NCBI GenBank assembly: GCA_946406115.1
Contig: OX291544.1
Location: forward strand, 2,852,001-2,916,000
DNA from: Apoda limacodes
Taxonomy: Eukaryota > Arthropoda > Insecta > Lepidoptera > Limacodidae
Direction: 5' to 3'
Length of the DNA stretch: 64,000 nt
Of the stretch, positions 10,964-22,689 are shown piece by piece (the first letter of the stretch is position 1; the number at the start of each line of letters is the position of its first letter). A program made the position numbers and the translations under genes. Under the pieces are notes generated by a model. That model did no database searches and was not told where the DNA came from. It was given only the letters and a program-made list of their open reading frames with translations.

Positions 10964-11204
10964 TCCATACTAATATTATAAATGCGAAAGTAACTCTGTC
11001 TGTCTGTTACCTCTTCACAATTAAACCGCTGAACTGATTTAGATGAAATTTGGCACGGACAGAGTTTGAGTCCCAGGAAAGGACGTAGGCTACGTAAAAA
11101 CGTCAAGTGTGAGTCGATTTTATTTGTATAATTGAGTAGTTGCTGTTGAAATCTTACTCCGATAACCGAATTAATGGGCCGGTGGAACCGCAGACAAAAG
11201 CTAG
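10964..11204 (+). mobile_element. Non-autonomous Helitron (Lep1-like), complete
   Basis: Begins TC-CATACTAATATTATAAATG and ends ACAAAAGCTAG, inserted between A (10963) and T (11205): the TC...CTRR termini and A^T target rule of Helitrons. Internal blocks AACCGCTGAACTGATTT, GATGAAATTTGGCACGGAC and GAGTCCCAGGAAAGGAC are typical of the lepidopteran Lep1 family as I know it. It has no coding capacity; it would need a Helitron RepHel supplied in trans. Confidence 0.85.
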
Positions 11205-11696
11205 TTTATTATAAGCAATTCAAAATCGAATCAATCATGTGTTTTTTTTTCCAATGTAATTTGAACTCTTCATCTCATTTCAGCATTTTTATTAAAATTC
11301 ATTGTCAGGATAACGTTTTTGGTTTCCTTTTTCGTTGTAATACTATGAATACTTTTTAATCATAAAATTGTTTAAAGTTAAGTCGGTTAAAAGGATGGTG
11401 ATGATAATGATTAAAATGTTACATAATAGTATAATACTATTATATAGAATATACCTGGTTTATATCTTGTGTAAAACTGACAGCATAAGCTCAACATGTT
11501 GCTAGCTTTATCTTTTTTATAAAACGAATGTCCACTGATATTTGAAATAACACTGGTCTCTGGAGGATGTTTTTTTATTCTAATGGCAATAAGGGATGGT
11601 GTACAAAATAATGTGCTATTTGGTTCAGAGAAACACAAAAGTATTAAACTAAAAACAATAGACTTACGGTGGTGGTCGATGGGTTCAAATTTCACT

Positions 11697-11966
11697 TTAC
11701 GTGCTAAGTAGCGGAGGTTCGAACCCCGGGTTGGCGTGTACCAATGAGTCTTATCTTAATTTCTCAAGTACACTGAGTTATTTATTCACACCACTGGCTT
11801 TTCGGTGAAGGAAAACATAGTGAGGAAATACGTCAAGGAAAAAAAAAGACGTATGTGAAGTCCACAATCTGCACTGGGCCTGCGTGTGGACTATGGCCCA
11901 AATCACCCTCGCTTATGAAGGTAGGCCGTGCCCCAACAGTGGGGACGTATGAAGGCTGGCGAGATA
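11697..11966 (+). mobile_element. tRNA-derived SINE
   Basis: The pol III B-box GGTTCGAACCCC at 11716-11727 ends a short tRNA-like head. The body has GGTGAAGGAAAACATAGTGAGGAAA, GTGAAGTCCACAATCTGCAC, GGGCCTGCGTGTGGACTATGG and CGTGCCCCAACAGTGGGGACG, the layout of a common lepidopteran SINE. The left half of the tRNA head (A box) is degraded or missing. Confidence 0.78.
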
Positions 11967-12537
11967 CTATTTTGTTTTTTATTGCATCTACAGTGAGGTG
12001 TTAATGGGCGAAAGAGTTTATTAAATTGTTTTTAACAATAGTTTCGTTTTACTTGTACAATTAGTTCTCGTTCAACAATGCAATCAGGTCTTCCAATGGG
12101 AACGCATTATAATAGCTCTATGTGTGATGAGCTTAGTAATACTAGATATACTAGATATTAATAATAGAGACCTGTTCCATGATAAACTTAAACAGACAAA
12201 TAGACACCAATATGGCTCCACGTAGATCATTGGATACCTACGGAATCCTTGAAAACCAAAACTTCAAATCCCAACATTGTTTACACAAGGAACCTCAAAA
12301 CAAAGCAGTAACACCTAATACTTCAAAGTAACATACTAAATGAAAAAATACCGCGTTGGCTTTTCTTCGATACAATCTGACTAGACCCCGCAGTAGTTGT
12401 GAACTCAATCGAAGGGAAAATCGGTTAAATGGGCGACCTGACTCGCTATTGACAACTTCTTGCAAGTCATGACTGAAATATTTTTTTTATGTCGTTAATA
12501 TTCATTTTTTGTAAATATGGTTTATTTGTATGACTAA

Positions 12538-12759
12538 GGCTATGTTCCAAATCACGCCGAGTAATTATCGCCCGGTAAAGTTGAAAAATCAACCCGTTCT
12601 GGAACGAGTGTTTGACAGTTAATTTTCACACTGACAGGAGTGATTTTCAACCCTTTCTATGGTAGTTTAAAGAATTCAACTTGACAGTAAGAAAATTACT
12701 CTACCCCGAGCGTCCCAAAACCACTTTTTAATTTCCTCGTTGCGATTTGGAACGCACCC
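12538..12759. mobile_element. PIF/Harbinger-like MITE (222 bp)
   Basis: Imperfect terminal inverted repeats: the left end GGCTATGTTCCAAATCACGC and the right end read in reverse GGGTGCGTTCCAAATCGCAA both continue with CGAG. The element is flanked by TAA on each side (12535-12537 and 12760-12762), the 3-bp target duplication typical of PIF/Harbinger elements. At 222 bp without an ORF it is non-autonomous. Confidence 0.78.
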
Positions 12760-13699
12760 TAAATAGGAGTAAATTATAACAGAACGATAGTTCTCAAATA
12801 TACATTTACTGACCTAAGTTTTACAATGTCTTCAGACCACAACTGTCTTTGAGGAATAGACATAAACCTTGATGGCCAAGAATCAGCAAGTCAACAGATA
12901 TAAAATCTGCCTCCTTTTTTTAACCATTCCTCTTTGTAAAACATTATTAAATTCACTAAATATAAAACCCAATTACGAAAAGTTTGCTATTTCCCGCCTT
13001 TCTATATCGCCGGCACAGATAATAAAGTGGGCGCCGCGCCCGCACACTAGGGATGGCCAATGATAAGTGTCAAACACCGACGATGTCACAAATTCATAAT
13101 CGAAAATCGCGACATCGATGTGAACGTAGATTAGGGCAAACGAAATCCAGAGTTTTTAACTTGTATTTTTTTTCTGCATCAAGCATCTCAAATATAAATC
13201 AGGAGCCTTTTTTTCATTCTGATAAAATTAAAACACTATATTTCTTATAGTTTTAAAAGCGAATACATTTACTTATTCTTCAGCTAACTCACTGACTGAC
13301 TCTTCTCATTTTTCTACTCACTGGCTCATTCACTCGTATTCGCTTCCTTATTTACAACTTAATTTAAAATTTAAATACTAACTTCTGTATTGCAATGATC
13401 AACATTTTGAATTTTACCAAGAACAACCCTAAAACAAAAAGGGAATATATACTAAAATATACAATTGACTGCATGCCATATTAGACCCACCATATTAGTA
13501 TAAAAAAATTCCCAATAGTACTTGTACACCCAATAGAACTAAGTTAATTTTTTTGCGAAAAAATTTCGTTCAGTATGCATTAGCATACAACATGAACTAG
13601 CAATAGCATCCGCCATCTTGAATTTTGAAAAAGTGATTCAGGATAAAAATAATTCAAAAGTGTATGTTACGTTAAATAAGCAGTCTTAAAAAAACCCAC

Positions 13700-14478
13700 C
13701 CGCTGCCCGCTTCGTCAGACCCTGAATATCATGTAAGACCAAAGTGCTTGTCACGACGTATCCAATGAGCCCAAACTCGATAGCCTTTCGTTTTTTCGTT
13801 ACAGAGTTCCTTTGGGTACCTTCCAGCTTCATCAACTAACCTTGAATATTATGTAAGGCTTATGTAAGTGCTTTTCACGACGAAACAAACGAGCCCATAC
13901 TGGATGAGGTTGCGTTTTTTCGTTACAGAGTTCCTTTAGATACCTTCCGGCTTTATCATCAGACTATGAAAATCATGTAAGACTAAAGTGCTTGTCACGA
14001 CAAATCAAACGAGTCTAAACTCGATGGGGTTGCGTTTTTTCGTTACATAGTTCTTTTGAATACCTTCGGGATTCATCATCAGACCCTGAATATTATGTAA
14101 GACCAAAGTGCTTTTCACGACGAATTAGACTAGTCCAAACTTAATGGTTGTGCGTTGTTTTATTACAGAGTTTTATTGGCTACCTTCCGGCTTCATCATT
14201 AGATCCTGAATATCATGTCAAGACCAAAGTGTTTTTCACGGCTTATCAAACGAGCCTAAACTCAATGGGGTTGCGTTGTTTCATTACAGAATTCCTTTGG
14301 CTACCTTCCGGCTTCATCATCAGACCCTAAACATCATGTGAGACCAAAATGCTTTGCACCTCGAATCAAACGAGCCCACACTCAGTGGGGTTGCGTTGTT
14401 TTATTATAGAGTTCCTTTGTCTACCTCCTTCTAGCTTCATCATTACAAATACCATGTAAGAGCAAAGGGATTTTCACA
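13700..14478. repeat. 120-bp tandem array, 6-7 units
   Basis: Landmark TTACAGAGTTC(C) recurs at about 13799, 13923, 14043, 14163, 14284 and 14404, a period of about 120 bp. Each unit also contains CAGACCCTGAATATCATGTA, AGACCAAAGTGCTTGTCACG and CAAACGAGCC(C)AAACTCGATG. Units differ by roughly 10-15 percent. A single dispersed unit lies at 41090-41180. Open frames crossing the array are by-products of periodicity; no protein is called. Confidence 0.9.
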
Positions 14479-14889
14479 AAAAAAAGCAAAAACACCCTTC
14501 GTCGCATGCATGTACTATATTCTTCCATTATATTCGGTACTTACCTATTTGACCAATGCACACGTTTTTTGCAGGGGAAATGGCCCTTGTATTTACGATA
14601 GGCCGTATTCTTTTTTTTTTCTAATGTCACAAAACAGATCATTATTTACCTATACGATTTGTAAACAATAACAAATAAGGTACATCGGTTGTGTATGTAA
14701 ACTGAACACATACGAAAAAGAATCAGAATAGAAGTACTAGAAAGACGGCATAATACTCTTACCGAGAAAGACGGCGAGGGGTCGAACGATATATATATCT
14801 CCCTTCGCCGTATATAATATACTAAGATAATAAGAGATATAATAACATTATATTGTCTGAAACAGTTAATCTTTCTGACAGTTTGTACG
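14479..14889. other. Intron sequence, no gene seen
   Basis: AT-rich DNA between the 120-bp array and a LINE fragment. A small palindrome (GATATATATATCTCCC with flanking AGACGGCGAGGG / CTTCGCCGTATAT) lies near 14770-14815. Nothing coding was recognised. Confidence 0.4.
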
Positions 14890-15290
14890 TTACGCAGTTT
14901 TAAACGAAAATTTAGATGATGCTTTCCTGATATCAACGGGTAACGCGTTCTGGAGTTGTACCTCTTGACAGAAAAAGGAACTAAAAATAAAATCGGTTCG
15001 GTGAAATGGGACTTTTAATCTCAGGTTATTGGAAGAGCGAAGAGATTGTAAATGTGAATCACTGATATATTGAAACTTGCTTTTCCAATAGGATGCTGAA
15101 TATGTACGTCTAGAATAGAGAAGAGCGTACAGAGGATTCGCATTTGGCGTCGTTTTTTTAAAACATGCCATTGAAGTTGTGTTCAAAAATAAGAGATATG
15201 GTCATATTCACGAAGACCAAATACGAAACGAATGCAGTTATTGAGTAGACGAACAAATCTATTAAGAAGATCTTGTTTTAGATACACACA
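14890..15290 (-). mobile_element. LINE reverse transcriptase C-terminal fragment (family M)
   Basis: Reading down from about 15290, broken frames give RLLNNCIRFVFGLREYDHIS, then YISDSHLQSLRSSNNLRLKV and PFHRTDFIFSSFFCQEVQLQ...ALPVDIRKASSKFSFKT. These match the conserved end of many insect jockey-superfamily reverse transcriptases (RFIFGLR.YDH.S; RSSNNLRL.VPFHRT; LWN.LPVDIR). At least one frameshift and a stop break it. A piece of the same kind of protein is at 45764-45895. Minus strand, in a receptor intron. Confidence 0.8.
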
Positions 15291-16429
15291 TCTGCATAAT
15301 TAATTACAGGCAACAATAGAGAGTTTACAAGCAATAGCTTTGTGTTAGCAGGTAGGAAATGTGTTAATAATATTAGTGTACCAGTGACCCTAGCACAGAC
15401 CTAAGAGACTTGATTAGTCCAACTAAGATCTCTGTATATTAAACTAAACTAAGTGTGTTTACCGACGAGCTATAGGAAATCGGCTCAACAGTTCGGATAC
15501 ATCTCTCGCCGCACTAAAGATACTTAAAACTCCATTATTTTCTATGTCCAATTTTATTTTAATAAACTGTGTAATAAAGAAATCTTTTTTAAAACACACC
15601 TTACCTTAGCGTCATAACAGAACGCTAAACTTCAAAAGAGATCAAAAGACCCCGCCCGTCTTTCTAGACAAACAACAAATTCAATAACAATATTTCAATA
15701 TTAAATCCTTATTTGCATCGTTTTTAATTATATGTATTTCTGTGTCAGTGGTTTTGCGGTGAAAGTAACATACAAACATTTTTTTTATCGAATTGAATAA
15801 GTAAAAAACTTTATGTGAATTAATAATATTAGTAACTCCCTGTGAATTTCTTCCCAATTCAATACCCCTCTTCCATTTTCCCCTACAATCGGACCCTTCT
15901 CAACACTTGTATTGTGATCGTCAAATGAACTAAAACAAGTCGAACCAGCTTACCTTACTTACTGATTGCCGTCAACATACCTTTACGATACGAAAATGAT
16001 ATATCAGTAAAAAAATGTTACAGGTCATTCTATGCGCCACATTAAATAAACACGTATTATAAAAATTGTGGTACAATATCATTGATGTACCTAGTAAAAT
16101 TCTCATAAATACTTATTCTATTCATACCACAAACAGCGATGCAATGACGTGTGTGGTTTTGAGTTACCATTAAATGGCTTCCCGTGATTGACAGGCAATT
16201 TCAGTTAACAAATTAATGCGTATTTCGACGACGGCGCGTCTGTTAAAGGATATGGGTAAGGTATTTTCAATAATAAATTTCTTTCAACACTATAACTCCC
16301 ATACTTTGTTTGTTGGTACGATTTATTAGTTTATAGTTTTATCGATTGATGTAGTCGGAGTGACAGAACTTTTCCATTAAAAATTTAAAACGAACGCACA
16401 AACTGACGCATTGACAGCGCTTTTGAAAA
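15291..16429. other. Intron sequence, no gene seen
   Basis: AT-rich DNA of the long intron between the receptor exons at 9964 and 26966. No splice-flanked coding stretch, tRNA, or recognised element was seen. Confidence 0.4.
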
Positions 16430-16697
16430 TCCATACTAATATTATAAATGCGACAGTAAGTTTGTTTGCCCTACCTTTACGTCGCAACAAAGCATCCTGT
16501 TGATCTGAATTCGGCACAGGATTAGTTGAAGAGAAGATAAAGGACCTTTTACCCCGGAAATTATAATTTTCTACAGGATTATTAACTAAACAAACTATAG
16601 CTACAGCTATAGCCAACTGGAATGCTATAATCAAAGAGTTGCTATAAAAATGGCGATAAGCGAACTGACTTACGGCGGAGCCGTAGGCAAAAGCTGG
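16430..16697 (+). mobile_element. Non-autonomous Helitron, second complete copy
   Basis: Starts TC-CATACTAATATTATAAATG after A (16429) and ends GCAAAAGCTGG before T (16698), so TC...CTRR with an A^T target. The interior differs from the 10964 copy except at the ends. The 112-residue open frame that covers it on the minus strand is a by-product and not a gene. Confidence 0.82.
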
Positions 16698-16733
16698 TTC
16701 GTAATAAAAATACAAATTACGTTTTATTAGATA

Positions 16734-17080
16734 CTAGCTGACCCGCGAAACTTCGTCTGTGCCACATTTATGAAATAATGAATTATCTTATAAGTAGGGA
16801 AGGCGATCTGAGATCGATTTATCGAAGAATGTAGTACTAAATCGATTTAGGGAATCGATATTTTACATTCAAAAATAAATATTTTGTAAAACCATAAAAG
16901 TATTCAATGCTAGTTGAATGGACTACGACACGACGAGACACGTAAAAAAATAACAGTTGATGAAATGCAGATAGTGTTGAGTCCCGGAAAAGGACATAAG
17001 CTACTTGAAAACGTCAAGTATTATTCGTTTAATAATTGAGAAGTTGCCGTTAAAATCCTACACCGATGACCGAATACTAA
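16734..17080. mobile_element. Helitron remnants (reverse 3' end and forward body)
   Basis: A-CTAGCTGACCCGCGAAACTTCGTC at 16733-16757 is the reverse complement of a Helitron 3' end. At 16977-17075, GAGTCCCGGAAAAGGACATA, CTTGAAAACGTCAAGTATTA, AATTGAGAAGTTGCCGTT and ACACCGATGACCGAA follow the same order as the body of the forward Helitron at 11050-11170. Two overlapping insertions, or one rearranged element, are both possible. Confidence 0.65.
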
Positions 17081-17239
17081 GAAGTTTGCAAGAGCAGACC
17101 AGCCTCCACAGCGGCACCCGTTCACAAGTATGACACATGAATCAGCCATCGCTTCGCTCAACCATGTTTTAGGGAACGTAACGACCCGACGCACATGCAA
17201 CCACCGCAGAGACTTTGAGAGAGCATGACACACTCAAGC

Positions 17240-18866
17240 AACTCCAATAAAACTTCGATTATATAACTTACAATGTGTGTAGTAAAGGAACAAAATATAA
17301 ATACGATTCATATTGAGATTTACACACACAAGTTTACATTTAACATTACAGGGTGAACACACGTACTCTGAACTTAAAACTGATTTATATTAAAACACGG
17401 TGTATCAAAATTGATACTACTAAAAAAAATATACATATATGTATAAACTTACATAGGTACAAGTTTAATAATATAATAAATATAATATTAATAACCCGCT
17501 GCAATCCACCATCGGCCGCCCAGCGCCAGAGAGGCTCCAAATGCGAGAGGGCGCATCACACAAACGTGCACACATACCCATATGCATACACATACTCACA
17601 GACGTTGTATATCATGAAGTAGGTCAGCTCCCACACGACAGTCCGGCAACAAATGCACACCATTTAACGTAACTTCGGAAATAAGCCTAAGGGAAGAAGA
17701 AGTGACAAGAAACTTCCCGGCCAACCGAATACACAAAATCTATGCAAATATGTGCAAACACACATACATGTATACGTCTATGCGCCACACCCACCCCCAT
17801 CCAGAACCCCCCCAACCCCAGGCAGCCAACGGTGGATGACTATCCATGGTGAATCCCCTGATCGTAATGTGTCATTAATTATCAATTACATAAGTCATAG
17901 ATGGATGTCCAGTATTGGGCCCATACCTTTAATTCCAGACTGCCGCCAGAGTAGGATTACGCGGACGAGACTGATTTTATGTGACCTAAGGACGTGTGGT
18001 GAGTAATGTTAGTCTAGGGCCTTGGTGAGCAGACATAATGCTATGCCGCACGTGGTTGGCACGATGCTAAGCCGCACGTGGCTGATGCTCGCCCCGAAGG
18101 TTAGGTGAGCAGTGTTGCTCACGCCGAGACTCTGCTGATGTTCAGGCCGAGGATCTGGAGTATAGAACCACTCCCAGATTCCTCCTCAGTGCAGACGTTG
18201 CTCGAAAGCTTACGCGCATCGCCCCCCAGAGCAGTTGAGTTTAACGTTGATAATAACCATCCAAAATGACTGGGTATAGTTAAACTTACAATTGACAAGC
18301 CGCTAAATAATCATAAAATGAAGTATTAATGTGAAATACAACAAATTTGAATTACCTGGTGTTTTTAATATTATGTAGGTAGCATAGCTGATGAAATACA
18401 TTTATTAATAAAGTTTTTTTTAACTTTGTAGTTAACTATCTCACAAAATTTGTAAAATGTAATTGTATTCGGTAAAGCCTAGTCGTAATAGTTATTTAAA
18501 CTTTACAAAAAACAGTTTTTGATAGCACTAAGCCAAAAAGTATCCATATTTATTTCTTGTTTTCCAATGAAAACATCAACATAGTCACAATATAGCTGCA
18601 CTACTCATGCACGCTAAACAAGAGAAATTAAGGACTGTTTTGTTCTGGCTATGCTTTGACAGCTTCGTACAATATTTTTTGATTCATTGTGAAAATTATG
18701 GATTTATATTACAAGATCCCAGAGCGATCTGACATAACTTATTTTCACAAAGAAGAAACCTTAGGTTCTCAGTAGCGTCTCATGCTCTTTGAATACCTGC
18801 TTGCTTGTGACACCTGGGCAGATACCAGGTAAGAAAGGTATCTAAAAATAAGGGTTTCTTAACTTA
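17240..18866. other. Intron sequence with an unexplained GC-rich block
   Basis: Mostly AT-rich, but 17500-17860 and 17930-18235 are clearly richer in GC and contain short internal repeats, such as GCCGCACGTGG at about 18044 and 18071 and TGAGCAG/TGCTCAC motifs. No convincing reading frame, splice pair or terminal repeats were found. The blocks probably come from a transposon I do not recognise. Confidence 0.35.
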
Positions 18867-19232
18867 AATTTGAATGGCTGATTTTTATATATGTTTTGTA
18901 GAATATTATTCTAAAATAGTATTATAAGAGTCAGACTTTCCATGGGCCATAACTTTTGTCAGACGCTTTAAAGCTCCACAAAAAATAAATTTTGTGTTTA
19001 GGGGATGTTAGGTCACTACAATTTGTCTGACTAATAAAATATAAATTTGCAATAGTTACCTTAATAACATATTTAAAAATCAGACATGTAAAAACAAGTA
19101 AAGTTCATTTATTTTTTGTGGAGCTTTAAAGCGTCTGACAAAAGTTTTGGCCCATGGAAAGTGTCTGACACTTACAATACTATTTTAGAATAATATTCTA
19201 CAAAACATATATAAAAATCAGCCATTTAAATT
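18867..19232. mobile_element. Fold-back MITE with inverted repeats of about 125 bp
   Basis: The left arm (18867-18990) and right arm (19107-19232) are near-perfect inverted repeats: outermost AATTTGAATGGCTGAT against ATCAGCCATTTAAATT, then the ATATATGTTTTGTAGAATAT block, then the CCATGGGCCA...TTTTGTCAGACGCTTTAAAG block, with about 116 bp between the arms. No ORF. It lies in the long receptor intron. The family is not recognised; the target duplication is uncertain (TTAA/TTAG at the edges). Confidence 0.88.
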
Positions 19233-20355
19233 AGTAATTTAACAATAAAACCCCAAATTGGTGTATTGTAACGGTAAAAGTCAAAGTTATTGTTAAAGTT
19301 AATTACTTTAACAATCGTTTTGGTGCAATGCAGCCTTAAAGTGCGCTTGAATAAAAAAAAATGTGTTTGAGGTTTAAACGATTTCGTTAATTTAAATAAC
19401 TGAATTATATTAATTACACCACAAACGTTCATCTTATCTTACATATAATAAAATTGTAAAAGATCCGTTGTATGTTGAACTTATTTTACCGAAACCAAAA
19501 ATATAGTTTTTTTAATTTTTGTTTTTGCGTTTGTGCACGCTAATCTTGGCAACACCTCAACCGATTAGAAACCGGTTTTCACTCTTGGATTGTGGTTTGT
19601 GTTTATAAACGAAAAAGTGAAGTTAATTTAAATAAGACGCGCTGATATAAAAACGCGCTTTGAACGATTTAGTTGAAACTTAAACTATAGTTTTTAATCA
19701 TCCGTGATAAGAAGTTTATATAAACAAAATGAACAAAAATTTTTAAAATAATGTATGTTTAGAGTAAGTATAAGCACGGTTTTAGAGCTATGCCAATTAA
19801 AATAGAACTGTAATATGGTCGACAATATTAAATAGAGATTAGCCAGCTGGTTCTTGGCACATTGGTCGGGCACGGCCGGCAGAGAATAGTTCGGTTTCAA
19901 AGCTAAAATTTCTACAACTCTGCAGCTGTTGAGACTATTGTACTACGCCGCGTTGGCGAATACGCGGTAGCAGTACTACATTACACGACATGGAGAAGGT
20001 GTACGACCGTGTGTGGCCGTTGCTAGAAGATTGTCGTTTCCGGGTAGTGGCCGACGTAGCACCGAAACCAAGCCAGAGCCCCACAGCTAAGCGTACTGTG
20101 CCCAGCGTGCTACTATATATGAACCAATGACATCCCTTATGAATCAGGAGCCACCCTCACTCACCGATAAAGCTGCGTATTTGACATGATATATGAACCG
20201 CAATCAAGCAGTCTTCATGATGCAGCAGTGTCCAAACGTCACAATTGTCTCCTTTGCGTGGATGGAAAAAATCCAGCTCTGAATTATTTTCAATACTGAT
20301 TATTATACTACTAGTAAATGCTTGTGATAATATAAATCCGTTTAGTATATTTTTA
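19233..20355. other. Intron sequence with a short unassigned ORF
   Basis: AT-rich except at 19860-20130. There a plus-strand open frame of 46 codons (ATG at about 19990, TGA at about 20129) begins MEKVYDRVWPLLEDC. It has no recognised domain, no splice context and no frame continuity upstream, so no gene is called. Confidence 0.3.
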
Positions 20356-20545
20356 ACCGCGAATGCTGCAGAACTAAGTCTATTCGCCAATCTAGCTATA
20401 GAAGGGCTTCACTGAAGCTATATCTCTAGGGAAACACCTAAGTATACTGTATTATCTACAATATCTTACTGCTCCCAGTTTATAAATACACTGGTTCTTA
20501 CCTGACTGACAGTCAAGTTTAAATAAAAGTGATGTGTCGTATGCA
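20356..20545 (+). repeat. Diverged copy of the 158-471 repeat
   Basis: GAATGCTGCAGAACTAAGTC and TATTCGCCAATCTAGCTATA, then CTTCACTGAAGCT, GTATACTGT, ACACTGGTTCTTACCTGACTG follow the order of the 155-bp unit at 158, with a roughly 35-bp insertion before the ACACTGGTT block. This shows the unit is dispersed. Confidence 0.75.
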
Positions 20546-20639
20546 AACAACAAAATCATTGTTGTATCATCTCCTAAAAAAGTCACTACACGCGGCCATC
20601 TTACCTCGTGATTTTCCTATCAAGATCTTATTTTCTTCT

Positions 20640-21440
20640 CATATAATCATCTGCCAGCACCCTGGCTCTCTTCAGAAATCAAATTAGTCATAAAGAAAAG
20701 GGACAAAGCCAAAAATATCTACAGCAAACATCCCAGTGATCAAAGCGTACTTTTAACAAAACTCTTCGCAATCGCTGCATTAGGATGTGTAGAGATGCAA
20801 AAAGACGTCACAAGACTTGGACGCCATAAATGATTACTTTTGTCAACCACCAACTCGTCATTTTACCCTAAATAAATCATCGTTTAAATATATTAATATC
20901 TGCCAAGCTGCGTAACAGTTCGTTGGCAGCAGTTATATTTAGGAAGGTACTTATATGATATAGGTATGCATAGACCTCAGTGTGCCCCTCTAAAATTTCA
21001 CCCAGTTACTGAGAGTGATTTACGAAGATATGACGCCTCTATTAACGCATCTGCTGTAGGTGATGACAATATTTGCTCTAGATTGCTTACTTCTATTTTA
21101 TCTGAGATCCTGCCAATCATCACCCACATTACACACCAATCTCCGATCGAGTCACTTGTGGGCTGCCTGGAAAAAAGCTCATGTTATCCCTCTTCCAAAA
21201 ACCTTCAATACTTCTTGCTTCACCTAATGTCGTGCCATTTCAATATTGCCTTTCCTCTTCAAAATTCTGGAGTTTCTCCAATAATTGTTGTTCAGAACCA
21301 ACTGAAAGATTATTTATTACGTAATAAAATTTTTTAATCTCCTACAATCAGGCTTCCACACTGGGCTCAGCACAGTCACTGCTATTCTTAAATGATATTC
21401 CGTATGCTAGGACTAAAGAAAGCTCACAATGTTGTCTCGG
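20640..21440 (+). mobile_element. Decayed LINE fragment (endonuclease-RT linker and RT start)
   Basis: 20645-20815 reads PAPWLSSEIKLVIKKRDKAK in one frame, the 'aPW.s.eIk..i..RdkA' linker between the endonuclease and reverse transcriptase of jockey-superfamily LINEs. 20966-21337 continues with VTESDLRRYDASINASAVGD DNICSRLL, the start of the RT domain ('vt..dv...i..i.s.avG.D.I...'), then frame changes; a piece near 21340-21420 is the 'LQSGFR.GHSTaTALL..I' region in broken form. Several frameshifts; pseudogenic. Confidence 0.75.
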
Positions 21441-21506
21441 TATGTTAAGTTTTAACCATCACTAGGTACAATACAACTGAAGTATTAAAATAAATCGTAA
21501 TTTATG

Positions 21507-21609
21507 CAGAGAGAGGAGGAGGGGGAGAGAGAGAGATAGGAGGAGGAGGGAGAGATAGGGAAAGACAGAGAGAGAGGAGGGATAGAGAGAGAGGAGGGAT
21601 AGAGAGAGT
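21507..21609. repeat. GA-rich simple-sequence tract
   Basis: About 100 bp of AGAG/GGAGGA/GATAGAGAGAG purine repeat. The minus-strand open frame over it is a low-complexity by-product. Confidence 0.9.
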
Positions 21610-22689
21610 GATAGTTTGTGTGCGAAAGCGTGCGTGTGTTTGTTATAAATTGGATGGTGGGAAAGGGGATAATTTTGTTAATCAATCTGTTATCTACTGG
21701 GATAAAAGTGGGATTGTTTTCCTAGGATTATAGATGCCCCTAAATTTGTATTGAGTATCTCAAACATAATACGATCGCAGTTATTTGCAAAGGTTGGACC
21801 CTACCCTCAGTTTGTGGACGTCAGCCGCATGCATCGAAAGCGGAGTGTGTAGTTAAATAAATTTGCAGCACTCTTTCACGAACGACGTATTCTACTGTTT
21901 CATGAAAGCAAGTAACTTTCCATTTTACAGGAAAGTTGATTTTATGTAATTTATTTTTGCAATTATATGGTTTGATTATCAATAATAAGTGGTGGTTGAA
22001 AAATTTACTAACGGTGTTTTTTGAAAAACAATTCTTACTCCGGAAAGGATCGATGCTCCAATTTTTGTGAATAAGATACTTTACGAGTAATTTAGTACTC
22101 ATGTTATTGTCGTAGTTAACTGTAAGATAAATTGATAAAAACCCAAAGTGTAGTGTGCCATTGTTAAAAAAATATTTTAAATATTCAATAGTAGTGTTAC
22201 ATATTATAGGTAGTTTACTTATAAGATATAATGAATAAAACTAGTGTTACGTGCCATTAATAAAAATAAAAAATAAAATTAGTAATTGGCTTCCAACGAA
22301 TATTCGGCTACAATTCGGTATTTGGCCTATTTAGCTACTTAGACATTTTTCTGTCATATCCGGTCGAATACTTAAGATTTTTTGTTGTAATAGGATGATT
22401 GGTAATATTTTTAATTTATAATAATATATTTTATTACATTCAATAAAATAACCATGCTTTATCAATTTCCATATTATAAGAGTACTTTTTAGAGACCATA
22501 ATTGATTACTATTTTATTAGGATAACACAATTTCACTTGTAACGTTAACAAACCAAAACAAAGCGAGGACGAAAATGTTCGTTTTTACTTTAAGTACTAA
22601 ACGAAGGCGTAGGACAGAAGTCACGTGCTGGCAGAATACTTTTGCCAAATATTCGGCTATTCGGCCAGGTAATCGTAGAATATTCGGTA
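21610..22689. other. Intron sequence, repeat-like segment near 22280-22680
   Basis: Contains several ATTCGGC/ATTCGGTA motifs (GAATATTCGGCTACAATTCG at about 22299; AAATATTCGGCTATTCGGCC at about 22648) and GTCGAATACTTAAG, suggesting a dispersed non-coding repeat bounded by related sequences. No coding exon was recognised. Confidence 0.35.

Noticed and set aside
16377..16715. 112-codon minus-strand frame with a hydrophobic stretch, considered as a TM exon
   Set aside because: It coincides with a complete Helitron, ends included, and lies between exons in the wrong order for TM1.
19990..20129. 46-codon ORF MEKVYDRVWPLLEDC...
   Set aside because: Short, no domain, no splice or promoter context, and stops immediately upstream in frame; recorded but not called as a gene.
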